This document shows positions 34,366-46,300 of a stretch of DNA of 64,000 nt, piece after piece. Under the pieces are notes generated by a model that had not been told where the DNA came from, ran no database searches, and saw only the letters and a list, made by a program, of their open reading frames with translations. The first letter of the stretch is position 1. Each line of letters opens with the position of its first letter. The translations under genes and the position numbers were made by a program. This stretch comes from Anseranas semipalmata (taxonomy: Eukaryota; Chordata; Aves; Anseriformes; Anseranatidae): the NCBI GenBank assembly GCA_013399115.1, contig VXAA01003142.1, forward strand, positions 62,001-126,000, in the 5' to 3' direction.

Positions 34366-37300
34366 CAGTCTTCACATTAAAATTAAAATCTAAATAACAC
34401 CTTCTGTTGAAAGCATGCTTGAGACCAATAGGCCAGTTCTCCTTTGTCAGTTGTTCTTCTAAATCCCTTTCCTAAAGACCTGAAAACAGTACTACTTCCC
34501 TACACGTGAAACAAACCTGAGCTAGAGTTCCCTGCATGAAAAGCTGATGGTAAACTACCTCAGGTATACGTCTGAAGTCTCTCTGACTGCACAAGCTATG
34601 TGTGAACTGTGTAGGTCTTAAATACTGTTTAACGTGACATGTCCCATCTCCTGTGTTTTTGCCTTCCCTGTCTCAGGCAAGCAGTCAGTTTTCAAGAAAG
34701 CCACTCAAGTATAAAGCAGAGGCAACTTTATTTAGCTTGGGTTCTCCTTGTTGTTCACATGCAAAGTGAGATATAATCTGTGGTGAGATGCAAAGTCTGG
34801 CCAATAAGATATGTATAAAATAAGATATGATGAAATGCTTAACAAATGGCCTCACTTGTGCTGTCCATTGAGAAAGCTGAAAAGAGAGTTTGTATGATAA
34901 AATCTGAAATCTGTGAAAGTAATTGCTTCTGACATCTCCAACTAGGCAATAGGCTGCCCAAACAGTGCTATTCAGTCACAAATTCTGAGGCTAATGAAGT
35001 GAGAAGAACACAGGGTAGATACAAATTAAAGCCTACTTATGATGAACACTCTGGGTTGTTTTCTTAAACTTGTGTTTTTTGTGTGGAGAGGGGAAAAATA
35101 ATCCGTTCATAATAGTTACCCTTTCGAGTTTTTGTATTTTTAGAACATGCTGTGGTGTTGTGATTAACAACAAGGAATGGCTGTAGGGTAATTGTAAGAT
35201 GTTAATGAAACTGCACTCTCCTATACAACTTCCTTGAATAGTCTTTTTATAGATTTTACATTGGATAGGAAATTAACTATTAAAAACATGAGCTTCCTTG
35301 AAAATGATAAATCATTTACCACTTACTTACACTTTTTTTCCTAGCCATATCACTCTACAGCTTATCCAAACTTTTAAGTATTCACTTGTCCTCCTTGTGT
35401 GTATTTTTTATGAATTTTGCTTCTTCAGGTGAAATCTGTAGGCATTATTTTCAAACTTAAGCAGCTACATTCTGACATCTAAATGACCTAATAAAATTAT
35501 TTTCAAGGTTGCTTCACATGTGCAATACTCCTTAATTTATCTCATTTGTTGTCAGGAATATGAATGGTGTGCAAACAATTTAGGAACCTTTTCTCTGGGT
35601 ATTTAGTTTTAGTTATTTAGGCTTGAAAATTTTGGCAAGAGTTCATCACCTGGAATAATGAATCACTGAATAAAGAACAATTTGTCATGGTGGGATCAAT
35701 GCCAAAAAAATACATCCATCCTTGAGGTTTTCCATCAGCAGTAAAAGTCTACACTTTTAGAACTGGTGCTTCTATCTGACTGTATACAAATCTGCTTTTA
35801 GACATCTTGAAGAAAAAAAAAAAAAGGTAGACTTAGTAATCCTCTCAGGGAGGGTTAAGACAAGAAACATTGGTACTTAATAGCACCAATAGTCTCATTT
35901 GACTGGTATCTTTTCTATGTTCATGGCCTTTATTTTTCTTCTCTCATGGTTATTCACTGATGTTTGATTCTATGTGTCATGCACATCAACAAACTTCTTT
36001 CAGTAAATGGAGGATAATACCATAACCAAAGCAAAGTGGCAGTCCTCTTAAACTGAACAAAAAGTATTCAATGTAATGTCCTGAAAAAGAAAATACTCAA
36101 TGTAGTCTCCTGCACTGTGGCACTCCTACAGAAGTGAGCAGTTCTATCTGTTGTAAAATCACACAACACAAAGATCTTGCAGTTCTCAGTGCCTTCACTG
36201 TGGTGTTATACATTCAATTGACTGTTTCCATACTATTGTGTGCTCTGGTATCAATCTTATGGAGAAGTACTATGAGCCTTTTTTCAGGCAAGCTATGTCC
36301 TAGTCTTTTCTTTGCAATGTAGACAAAAGTTCAGAAGTAAGAACCTGAGATTGTCCGTTTGAATTAATTCAAACCAGTAGTTTAAGTTTCTTAAGCAGCT
36401 TAATATTTTACTTATTAATGCTTTATTAAAAATGCTTTGAGACACGGAAGATATAAGTTAACACACTCTCTGAGGAGGCAGCAGGTTTTGATACACAGTG
36501 GTGTAAGTAATGCATGGACATAAAGCTGAATTTGTTCTTTCTCATGTCTTCCCCTGCCTCCCCAGAACCTCTTGTACCTCCTTGGATGTGTCCCACAAAA
36601 TGGTGATCTGTATGAGAGCCAACATGTCATTTTCAGGACAGTGTGCTGTTCCAGAAACTAAGATCTGCTGGAAAACAATGGTGTACAATCTGCTTTTGAA
36701 ATCTACTTCGGAGTTAGGTTCCTAGATAACTTACATGCTTATGCAAATTTAATTTTCTATTTTTTGTTACCTCCCTCACTAACTCACTCAGCCTGTTTGC
36801 TTATATATACTGTACCTTCGTTCTTTCATCAGCTTGCTCAGTGTGCTAGGGAGTAAGCTGTTTGTCATAGGGTACCTGTCATTTCTTATAGATCTGTAGA
36901 ATGCCTCAGCTATGCCAGGGATTGCAGATGGTACAGTACTATAAGTGTTATAACTCAGAGGAATGTAAAAATAAATTCTGGTACATCTGTGTTACATATA
37001 ATAATGTTTTATTTTCCTTACATGTTCATTATACTCTAACTAAATATGTCAAAAAATAAGTGAACAGTGCTCAGATCTGCAAGGATTGTATCAAGGGATG
37101 TGACAAAATCTTCAGTTCATGCAGAATTCACTTCATGGACAGGAATTCCAAATACTTAAGCATGTCAGTAGAGATTTTAACTGTACGGTGATTTACACCA
37201 TAGAAATAAGCCATATATTTATATGCAGAAGCTGCTTCTGCCACTATTACCTAATTGCCACCTCTTTTTTCCTCGATTCTTGGCTACACACTCCAGTTCA

Positions 37301-37654
37301 CCATCTTTCTGTTTTATCACGCATGTTCTACACCTTCTTGCCATGTTCCACTAAAATCTCTTCCTTCTTTCCAGCTCAATAGCTCTTGTTTGGACTTTAC
37401 TGAAGCAGATCCCTTCTTTTCTGTTTTGTGAGCACAAGGACGGCCATCCACTGAGCCTCACAGCAATCTCCATGCTATGGAATCAGGCATTCTTTCCCCT
37501 CTCCTCCTCCTCCTCCAATTACCTAGATTAGCTCATTACTGCTGGACTACCCATGCTGAGTATTTGAAACGTACTCATACTGGTAATTTGGAACCATTGT
37601 TCCAAAAGTTGTCACTAGTGCATTCTGGGGACTTCTTTCAACATGACATGCTCT
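34366..37654. other. Non-coding DNA, no gene recognised
   Basis: AT-rich unique DNA directly after the LTR. There is no retroviral internal sequence here, which supports the solo-LTR reading. A run of 13 A lies at 35813-35825. Short frames at 36134-36725 and 37119-37659 carry no domain. Confidence 0.6.
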
Positions 37655-37760
37655 ATTAGATAGCCCACTAGACTGGAGGCCAGGACTCTTGTTTCTCTAC
37701 TGTATGATATTTAGGCAAGCCATTTTATCATTTCTCTGCTTTAATTTTACCATGTTGAAA
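37655..37760 (+). mobile_element. MIR SINE copy
   Basis: The order is 'ctagactggaggccaggact', 'cttgtttctctactgtatga', 'atttaggcaagccatttt' and 'atttctctgctttaatttta'. It follows MIR (…ggactcctgggttc…ctctgccact…gtgtgaccttgggcaagtcact…cctcagtttccccatctgtaaaatg). A 19-base A-run (37758-37776) follows immediately. It is ancient and inactive. Confidence 0.55.
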
Positions 37761-37776
37761 AAAAAAAAAAAAAAAC
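37758..37776. repeat. Poly-A run of 19
   Basis: It sits directly at the 3' end of the MIR-like copy. It may be an expanded remnant of that element's A-rich tail, or a chance homopolymer. Confidence 0.9.
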
Positions 37777-40700
37777 CAACAACACTAGGTTCTCAGAATG
37801 AAAAGCATTATAGCATAGCTAAGTTCATTTGGGGCACTTACCAGCTAAGTATGTAACAGAGCAACTAAAACAGTGGATGTCATTAGATTCTGCTTTCCTC
37901 ATGTCCCATGTTTTCAACACCTATATTCACTTTAAAATGTGTAGATTTTTTTTCTCCTTATGTGGATGCATATTAGAATAGACATTGCTATCATAGGTGT
38001 GGAAATCTCTTTTTCTTCCATGACTGTGTATAACAAGGGGACTCTGCCTCCAGCTTAGGAATCTCAGTTGTCTAAAATGAGGTAAAACTAATTTTGGCCT
38101 CAGTGAATAGGCCAACCCTATCATGACAAGTATGATCTTTCTAACACATCCCAGCTCAGCACAAGACACTCAATTAGGAATGGTTTGGGTCAGCTAAGCC
38201 TCCTCCTAGCTAGTTTCACAGCCTTGTTCCCTGAGTCAGCAATGGGTAAGCACAAGACGCAGCATTCTAGCATCCCAGATCATCCCAGCTTTTGCTGGAA
38301 TTCATGATATTAGCATGAACTTCGATGAAAGGTGTACTATTCCAATGAAACCTTGTTTGGGTTTTCCAAGGAGAGTTTTAGTTATTACTCCAACTGTAGA
38401 GGGGAAAAAAAAAAAGTGAAGATTATACCAGTCATAATTTGACACTTGAAGCAGATGTACTCCAAAGGAGGAGCAGCACACATTAAGTGCTCTCCTATAA
38501 TTTCTGATATCCATGGTGGCTGTCACCCACTAGCTGAAGCTCATAAAAATTTATCAGCACTTGACAATGCACTTGGAAAGACTGAATTCTCTGGAAATAT
38601 GCTTCACTGAGGAAACACAGGAAAGTTGGATTGCTTACAATGAAGTGATTGAAATGACTGCCAAGAAAAATGCATGCAGGTTTCATTATAACTATTAATC
38701 TAATAGGTTCACATTGTACTCTCTATTTAAATCAGAAACATATCTACAATTTCCCACACTTACACTACTATTAGCTTTAGGTGAAGAAAGGAAGAAACAG
38801 ATGAGGCATCAGACTTAGGACTGCAAGCACAGTGTGTAAGCTAGAAGCAACCATGGTCATTTTTTTCAATGCAAAATAGAAATGGAAACAAACAGAACCT
38901 TCCATACCTCTCCAGCCAATTTGCTTTCCATACAACAGGCTGCATTCGGTCTCAGTTCCAACCACTGCTGCACACAGGCATCCAGCAACTAGATTTCCAT
39001 TCCCTTTACCCTTGTCTTCCCATACTTTGCTTTGTTTTCTCTCTACAGAACTATAAGAAAGATCGGAGCTGGAAACCTGATGCCAGACATCAAAGTTCAG
39101 TTCCAGACCATCTCTTTTGTCATTGTTTGAACCACAACAAAATAGGAACTAAAGGGCCACCTGCACCAGTGTGTCTAGAACTGCAGCCATGGGCTACTAT
39201 ATTGCAAATGTCTTTTTGTCTATCTAGACTGCTCCATAGAATACCTATACCCTATGCCATGCCAATGGTGCATGCAGCCAGCTACCAAAACTTTCCTGCA
39301 CCCTAAAACAAACTTGAGTCCTTTCATTAAAAAGTAAGGCACATAAATTTAATATGCAACAAAGAGAGAGATGAGAGATCAAGGTTTTCACCAATATCTG
39401 CCAGAAAGGGATTTTTAAAGAAAAATTTCTGCAAGATGCTAGGAAGCAAGTGATGTTCTATGGTACAGAAAAAGGTTAAAAATACCACCTCAGTGATCAG
39501 TCTCAGCCACAGGGAAATCCCTTCCTGATCCCAAATCCGATCACCAGTTTTATCCTGAGCGTTTAAGCAAAATATACCAATCACACTCCTGTGAATTTAA
39601 TGCCACTAAAAGTACTCAATATGTCTCTGTCTGGCTGTCTCCATTACCCAGAGGAAGGTGAAAAAGAACTCATATTGTGGATCAAAGAAGAAAAAATTCT
39701 TCCTAGCCCCCAAAAGTAATCATTGGGAGCCCTGAAGCATGGAATTAGTATAACATAAACACAGTATATACAATATATATTACACAACCTTTTAAATTCA
39801 AACCTCTATTAACTATCTTGCCACAGATATTAAGCAAATTAAAGACTTAGCAAGTATATTCAGTCACAGGATATTATCAATACATTCCTAGAAAGAACTT
39901 CAGAAGCATGAGCACTGAAATTCCGCTCTACAGAATAGCACTGTATCTTATGCTTTTAACCCTACACACCGTAGTATAGAAGATCGCTTCATAAATCTGT
40001 CATCTTCTCCAAGTTATTCATTAAGTTCCTAGTTTCAAGGAGGTGTAAAGTCACAAAACAATCTGGCTCACAGAAGGATACTATTTTCTAGAAATATGAC
40101 AAGTTTTGACTTCTGGAGATTTGAACTGGGGTTGCTGAGAGGTCCCTGGCATGCTGTATTGGTTCTTCAGTGTCAAATGCATCTTTGCAAATCATATTAT
40201 CTGCATTAAAATGGTCTAGACAATCTGTGTTTTAATAAAGTCATTATCACAAGTCTTTCAGCATCCAGGAAATTCAATACCCAGAGTTACCAGCTGTTGC
40301 CATTCATGTGGTTTTCTAGTTTCTGACAAGCATGGTAGTCAGGACTGGAGCAACTAGTCAGCCTAGAAAAGATATAGACATCAGGAGTCCAGCTAGTATA
40401 TTGCAAACATCTCTTGTAATGGCCATGAATTACAACCTTTCTGCTTGTGAAGACAGCTTAAGGTTTTGATTATGAGTTATCAGGGTAAGACTGAGACCCA
40501 TTTAGCAATCAGATCATGTCTTAGGTTATCCCAGCCAAGGATGAGACTTGCTGTCATTCCTTAGTGTATGGTTTCCCTGGTCCAATAGCTAAAGGTTTTC
40601 AGTAGGGAACCAGGCTCTGGCAGTCTACAAGACTCTACAAGACCTGTTAATCACCCTAATTTTCAGTTGACCTATAGGCCATTTTTAATAGCAGAGGCAG

Positions 40701-41164
40701 AGATGTAGTGATTGAGACTTTTATTGCCAAAGGAATGATATCTTTTTAATATACAATTTTAATTTATGTAAGCTGCCCAGGTGCCAACATGATGGGCAAT
40801 ATAACAGATTTGAAAGAACCAATTAAAGAACCATAAGTAATTGAATGGCTTTGGTTAAATCATGATAAAAAGGTACCTAACACAATAGCAGAAAATTCTA
40901 TGGCAGTAAGCAACACAGATTTGCTTCAGACTTGCATATCAGACTTGCTTATCATACACAGTTCAGCATCTAGTTTGAAAGGTTTTGTATACAAGACTAA
41001 CTAAAACCAATATTTAAGAGAGAGTTATTTTCTATGTCACTGTAAATCATTGTTTAAATTTATGCACTAAAACAGTGGAGTTCTGCTGTTTGGATTTCTA
41101 CAGCAAAGAATAAATGGAAGAGAACAAAGAGGCCATCTGACAAATACAACAGCCCAAATGTTAT
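37777..41164. other. Non-coding DNA, no gene recognised
   Basis: Unique DNA with scattered short frames. The longest, 38869-39306 (+, 145 codons), contains a strong acceptor-like tract (AG at 39047-39048) but has no recognisable domain. An 11-A run lies at 38405-38415. Confidence 0.55.
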
Positions 41165-41324
41165 AGGAAGGAAGGACAGAGAGAAAGGAGGGAGGGAGGG
41201 AGGGAGGCAGGGAGGGAAGGAAGGAAGGAAGGAAGGAAGGAAGGAAGGAAGGAAAGGAAGGAAGGAAGGAAGGAAGGAAGGAAGGAAGGAAGGAAGGAAG
41301 GAAGGAAGGAAGGAAGGAAAGAAA
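41165..41324. repeat. Long (GGAA)n microsatellite with GGGA-rich edge
   Basis: About 160 bases of purine. A GGGA-rich left edge (41190-41214) runs into more than twenty GGAA units interrupted once by an extra A near 41254. GGAA arrays can bind ETS-family factors in vertebrates; nothing here shows use. Two minus-strand frames (SFLPSFLPSF-type) are its translation and are not genes. Confidence 0.95.
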
Positions 41325-42780
41325 TGGCAAAGCAGTGCTGAAAGTTGAGGTTTTTTGTAGGCTATATCACCAGGTAATTGGCTGTGATGTGAATTATGCT
41401 TCCCAAGCCAAGTGTGAGAGTGCTTAACTGACACAGAGGTCAATTATCTCTTAGAGCTGCTACAGAGAGAAGGCTATTGCAATTAGAATACACTATTAAA
41501 AATGTTTAGTCATTTTAGTATTTTAAATCACTACACTTCTCAAAAAGATATGCATAGTAATTCCTGCCATTGTATGCCTCACAGAATAGTCTGTCCTTGG
41601 AAGAAAAAAATCACTAAAATATTATTCCTCTGAGATTTTTTTTGTTACGAGCCTTGGAACACTGAGGTTACTAAAATATAAAGAAATCTAAGCTTCGTTT
41701 CTAAGTACTGGATATTGCTCACTTCTCAATATTGTATAAGCTTATCTTGTCAATATAGGGAAATTCAGAGATAAACAGTACCTGGGTGAAAAAAAAGGTT
41801 GTAATTTGCAAATGTGATTCCAGCTCTCATTGTTGACAATCTGTTATGGTGCTGCACGTTACAGGGCAGACAGAGCCAAGCCAGGACTCTGTTTGACTTC
41901 CTCTCCCATTTAATATGACTGGAATTTGAAAGTCTTTGTGCCTCTTGTGCCTATTTGAGGAACTCTATTATTCTTGTTGCCCTTATTAAACAGTTAGATA
42001 TTTTTGTTATAAATTTTTAAATATGAACTCTCTTCAGGTTCATATCAGGTTTCATTCTGGACAGAAGTAGAATAAGCACTGCCTGAAAATACTGGCAAAG
42101 GCTGTTCTAAAAGATATGTGATGTAAATCAGATGTACATTTCTTATACTAGTCCATTTGCTTAAAGCAATATATATTTTTTAAGATGTTTAGTCTCAATC
42201 TCTACACAAAGAACCTTTGTGCAGAGAAATTCATGCCCTACGATGGTGAGTGAAAAACAAGGTGGGGCTCTGCCACCAAATAAAAATAAGATACAAAGCA
42301 CTGAAAGTGATGTTTCACATAAATAAAATGTAACCACTCAGCACTCCATCAAGTAATTGGCTTCCACTTACAGTTGCACAATAAAAGTAAGAGCTGTGGA
42401 AAAAGAAAGAAATACAATGGGCAACACCTCCCTTTCCCAACTGACACCAATAAACCACAAATTCTGTTTACAATGAAGTTTCTCAGTAAGACAGAATATG
42501 GGTTTTATTTAGCTATCACTTGAGAAATCTCTTTGTAAGTAGAAGCAGGGAGTAAATATTCAAAAATCACAAAAACAAACATGAAAACACATTCTCTTCA
42601 GTGAGGAGAAACCTACAGAGCAAATAAGGCTTTTTTGATGTTCTAAGTAAAATCAGTTGAGAGGCAGCAGTTCTCCAAAAAGAGCTGGTTTACTTGCTGC
42701 AAAGTATCAAATATGCTTAAGAGTGTACTTCCGGTTTAGCACTGTATTATTTTGTGTACATCTCTTTTGCTTTTCTTTGC

Positions 42781-42816
42781 TATGTTCCTCTTCTGATTTC
42801 TATGTTCCTCTTCTGA
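42781..42816. repeat. Tandem duplication of a 20-base unit
   Basis: 'tatgttcctcttctga' occurs at 42781 and again at 42801, identical over 16 bases, in a head-to-tail arrangement. Confidence 0.85.
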
Positions 42817-43270
42817 GAAATTAGTTTCACTGATCTTTAAGGAATTTTGTAACAGCAAAATCTATTATTTTGCCCACAATTTCAAAATTGGTATCTTTGA
42901 GTTTAATTTTTTCTATTTAGTGTGCTGAGTATATACTTATCAGAGTATTTTGTCGTGCACTAAAATTCGTACAAGCACAATTATCTCGGAGTTATGTATG
43001 ACTGCACAAATACCTCGTTCCTTAGGCAAAACTGTTGTTCTTACAGAGTTTAAAAGTTTTTCTTTGAAAGACATTTGTTAGTCTTAATTGTTTTGGGGGA
43101 GAGATTTCTGCCTTTCTGGAAAGACAGCATTATTTAGAAGATTGTTCAGTTCTACTCTGAGGCTCAAACATCGTCCTAAATCTAAATCTGTGGTGGAATT
43201 TCGGACACTTACTGAATGTGTTCCATGAAGTCCCCTACTCAGATATTTATACTTAGAATATATATACTGT

Positions 43271-43301
43271 TTGCTTGCTTGCTTGCTCGCTCGCTTGCTT
43301 G
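43271..43301. repeat. (TTGC)n microsatellite with CpG-containing variants
   Basis: Seven to eight tetranucleotides TTGC/TCGC. The two TCGC units are CpG-bearing variants in CpG-poor DNA. Confidence 0.85.
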
Positions 43302-46300
43302 TATGACTATCTAGGTCTCTGTGATCATTTCATATCTAAGAATTTTATGTAGTATCCCATGAGTGTTCAACCATAAACAAACAGAGAAAAACATGGAAAT
43401 GAACTAGAAAACGCTACATGCTTGTCCAGCTTCCTGGATCAACCTCCCAGCCACTCTGTAATATCTACTATCTACTGTGGAATTACTTCATACTTCGGAG
43501 AAGATTTACCAGAGTTCTGTTTTGGTTTTGGTTTTTTCTACTTCAGACAGTAGTAGAAGAACCATTTTCTCCTTTTATGATTGATGTCATCAACTACTTT
43601 ACATATGACCACTTCTCCTGAAATGTAGCAGAGAGGTGAAAAGAGTCTCAACTTTTTTTTCCAGCAGAGCTCAACGGTTGTTCGGGACTAACATTTTAAT
43701 AATTTTTATCTCTGAGAACAACGCAAAACAGCAGATTTTTTTCTTCAGCTCATCTTCTGCATTTTTAATTTGCCTTGCAGAACAGTTCTGAAAATGATCC
43801 AAGCAGAACTCAAGGATATCATCCTCTCCTACAGAGACTGTGCTTATCCCAGTAGCAGAATATATGCAAACAATCTTATTTATAATTTCCTCCCTCGGTT
43901 TCAAAAAGAAGTTAAATTTATCAGTGCATCGCATGACTTAACAGTCTTGGGAGGCAAGTGACACTGTAATTGCAAGGACTTAGATGAAAACAGCAAATGA
44001 AGGAAGATACCTCCTGGAGGGGCAAATGATTATCTTGAGGAGACAGAAGGACATTTGAAAATCTAGATGTCTCTATATCATGCCTTTACAAGAAGAATAC
44101 ACTGAATATACATAGCTATATGGTAAGAACAAGGATGTGCATAAAGTTAAGAGAACCAACAGTTAGTTACCTTGTCTAAAACTTTTTTTCTCTCCATAGT
44201 TGGCTGCACAATCCAAACTTTCATGATTTCTTGGCTTCTCATTGTAATTCTTTGTACCACAATACAACAATATTAAAGAGTTTTCCTCTACCAAAAAGCT
44301 ATATGCAGTTCAGAAAAAGCAGTCCACTTGCTCAGTGTCACAGATGACAGAGAATACGCAGCTACTGTGCCCTCTTGCTCTCTTCTGAACAGTCAAATCC
44401 AACATTTCAGAAACTTCTGCAGAATGGTCTGGCTCACCATACATGGCTCTCCATATTCACAGCGAAGAAACTGTTAACCTCAAGAGAGAAACTCACTTCT
44501 TGAAGACAGGGATCTAGTACATGAAGCTGAGGTTCGTGCCTGGAAGACATCAATAAAACCTCATTTGATTCACTGCAAACAGCAAAACTTACTTTTTGAA
44601 TTGCCTTTCTACCTGTATACACCAAGGTCCATGTCCCACTGATTTTGTAAGCATCAGTGAACAAGACAAAGAGAGAATATGTCTTTTTAGATATACTTTG
44701 TAGGCTTGGAAGTCATTTGGATGCTCCCTAAGAGCCTCAGTGCAAGGATGGAAATTAAGTAACACCAAATACTCTCAGTCTAATAATTGTCCTCAAGAGA
44801 TTTTTCTTACAGCTTTAGTTGTACCATGTTATCAGTTATTTGGTTCATCTGTTTTGGGAGGGTAGGGAAGCTGCTTTTTTTTGAAGTGTTCGATGACCAC
44901 ACAGTGTACAATGCAAGCAGTAGTTTGCTAATTTGAAACGAGTCCTAAAGACTTTAATATTCCTTGCACTATAGCAACGCAGAAAGTCATTCCTATTTAA
45001 TTAGTTAGGCCAAAGTATTTGCAAAACAATTAAGAATGTAATTTAATTTTGGTGTTTGGTAAACATCCAGGGATTCATTCATTCTGATCTTATGACCTAC
45101 ATGTTGAGTTTACTTTCGAAAGTATCATTAAACCAGTCAGTTAGAACTTACAATTAAAATGCATGACATGGCAAGCCTAATAAGTATATATTATAAGTTA
45201 GAAATATGCATTAGAAATTTATTTTTAAAAACAACTTGATAGCTTAAAAATGAACTGTATGGTCAAATCAAAATGGTGTCTTGAGGAAGTCATTTTGAAA
45301 CGTTTCCATGAAGCCTGAGGGATTTAGCACTTTAAGAAATTATTTCCCATGTTGCCTCCTCACTCCTGTGGAAAGACTAATTTAGTGTACAAGTTCCAGT
45401 AGTGCATTGCTCCTACACAAACAGCTCCCACTAGCAGTGCCCATCAGGAAAGATACAGGCAGGGGTAACATTGCTGTGTGATACAGGCAGCCTGTTTTTG
45501 TGAAGAGGCAATAAGAAAATTCATATGGCGATTGGCAATTGACAATTCAGCCTAGACACAGGCACAACAGCAGTTCACTAGCCATGTGAGAATTATTATC
45601 TATCATGACTACATTACTACACACGCAAAAGATATGTAAAAGAATATTATCAAGGCTCCATATGTATTCATTCAGGGGTTTGGAATTGCCAGAATTAAGG
45701 CTGCCTATGCAACCTTTATTCTTCCCTTGTGCATATGCAGTATTATAGTCTTTACTTACATGTTCACATTCTTTCCTCCCAGTGGGACTTCCCCTGACAC
45801 AGTCTCTAAATGGGTGATTATTCAAACATTCATTTCATCTTCCTCATTGGTTATGTGAACTTATTTAATGCATATCAAAACCTGCACTGATTATAAAATT
45901 ATTCATCCCTTCCAACTCCTCATCAGGTTATTCACATCATCATGTCTAAATTCTTCTCAAGCACTGATCTTTACAATGTCTCTAAGGACAGAGTGAGTAT
46001 TAAAAGTCCATCTTACAGCTGAGGAAAAGAGAGAGTAAGGCCAAAATTGTCAAAATTGTCCATTAGTTTTCTGTGCTCAACATGAAACACCAATGCATCA
46101 TGTATTTTACAGTACTTTATATACTCAAATTATAGCTCCAATCAACTCTAGATGCAACTTTGCATGCTGAGCAAGAGGTCTCTTCTCCATCTGCAGTTCC
46201 CAACCTCATTCACTCCTCCCACCTTCTGCAGTCAATGGGACAGATCACTAAAAGAAGGGAGCACTCCAAGCATAGCAAAAATACAGATTCTCCTTACTCT

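Noticed and set aside
34366..34700. Search for primer-binding site and retroviral internal region after the LTR
   Set aside because: The sequence turns into AT-rich unique DNA at once, so the element is a solo LTR.
41060..41443. 127- and 87-codon minus-strand frames rich in SFLPSF
   Set aside because: Translation of the GGAA microsatellite.
43271..43301. Repeat array considered as a CRISPR-like structure
   Set aside because: It is a simple tetranucleotide microsatellite without spacers. The window shows no prokaryotic features.
45547..45825. Minus-strand frame with GTAAGT donor-like site at about 45760
   Set aside because: It starts from TTG and has no pyrimidine-rich acceptor on the upstream side.
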